Made by a program: the position numbers and the translations under genes. Positions 63,515 through 64,000 of a stretch of 64,000 nucleotides of DNA are shown here, piece after piece. Under the pieces are notes generated by a model. The model was not told the origin of the DNA and made no database searches. It saw only the letters and a program-made list of their open reading frames with translations. This DNA comes from Pyrenophora tritici-repentis (Eukaryota > Ascomycota > Dothideomycetes > Pleosporales > Pleosporaceae): NCBI RefSeq assembly GCF_003171515.1, contig NC_089390.1, forward strand, positions 3,348,001-3,412,000. The letters run 5' to 3'. Position 1 is the first letter of the stretch, and every line of letters begins with the position of its first letter.

Positions 63515-64000
63515 GAGCATGGTTTAATCTTGGGATAAGAGGCGGATGGAATGGCATTACAGGTCTTGGGGGTTAAATGTATAATACCATTGTGATGACT
63601 ATTTATGACTATGTTATGACAAGGGGCACATGGAAGGAATGCTCCTTACTTACCGTATGTTCTACAGCATATCGATGACCCACGGATAATTTATCTGCTA
63701 GTTACTATCTGCGCTGCCTTTACGCTACTTCTTTACTCTTGTACTAGCCTAGCCTTGTAGTTGCTTGGGCCTTATAGAGTAGATAGTCGATGGGTCTATC
63801 TACTCTTGTCTCCTTGTGCTGAGTCTTGCGTGTTCTACTACCAGGAGGGAGATGAAGCATAGAATATAGTGACAACTTGTCTTTTAGCGAACATAGGGGA
63901 CATGTCTATGTGATAACTTAGGTAGATCTGTATCAGTTAATAGAAAGAGAGACATATAAACTTTATGCTACGCTCACTATAACCTAGGTTTTATAATATT
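63515..64000. other. AT-rich window end
   Basis: 486 bp, markedly AT-rich with CTAG/TTAGTA words like those at 5600-6500. No ORF or repeat boundary was found. It could be the edge of another decayed repeat. Confidence 0.4.

Overview
This is a nuclear contig from a filamentous ascomycete. The evidence is intron-bearing protein genes with short (about 46-76 bp) GT-AG introns, CTRAC-type branch points, compact intergenic spaces and clearly fungal families (RVS161-type BAR protein, fungal DUF2015, TOM7, fungal-type MFS carriers, CorA/ALR metal transporter). Protein flavour and the Fot1/pogo transposons suggest Dothideomycetes, probably Pleosporales; that placement is an inference from memory of the families, not a database result.

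Layout. 1-6.97 kb is a transposon-rich, AT-rich island: the tail of one Fot1/pogo element runs off the left edge, the RRP1 gene (2.5-3.4 kb, minus) follows, and a complete but dead Fot1/pogo element (3510-5591, TA target duplication, 33-bp terminal repeats) sits only about 135 bp upstream of the RRP1 start codon; an LTR-like degraded stretch follows. 6.97-8.27 kb is a DIM-5/Clr4-type H3K9 methyltransferase. 9.1-16.5 kb is a single intronless ORF for a 2461-residue coiled-coil protein. 17.9-27.5 kb, all minus strand: an MFS monocarboxylate-type carrier, a mitochondrial-looking conserved fungal protein, a SIS1-type DnaJ with a perfect heat-shock element upstream, CBF5/dyskerin and a TENA/THI-4-type protein. 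28.6-34.4 kb is an accessory region: an SDR, an F-box-like protein with an unclear splice junction, a broken ExoX-C-domain gene and a shredded FAD monooxygenase. 34.8-49.2 kb is core: RVS161 and mitochondrial TrpRS (divergent), CDC34-type E2, CorA/ALR transporter, SPC1, RBX1, a proline-rich protein with a decapping-activator-like motif, and an unrecognised protein whose 3' end is duplicated in tandem. 49.7-54.3 kb is again accessory: two tandem paralogues of a leucine-rich, F-box-like family (the first carries a stop) and a patatin-like phospholipase. 55-64 kb: ribosomal protein L28e, a DUF2015 protein, SF3B4, TOM7 and a large unrecognised protein, ending in AT-rich sequence.

How the parts relate: most genes are unlinked housekeeping functions (ribosome biogenesis RRP1, CBF5, L28e; splicing SF3B4; secretion SPC1; mitochondrial import TOM7; translation TrpRS; ubiquitin E2 CDC34 and RING RBX1). 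The main story outside housekeeping is decay: premature stops explicable by C-to-T or G-to-A transitions occur in the transposon and in several accessory genes, a pattern compatible with repeat-induced point mutation. Several genes (SPC1, TOM7, L28e, RBX1, DUF2015) are small and split by introns, and were assembled here by eye from splice sites.
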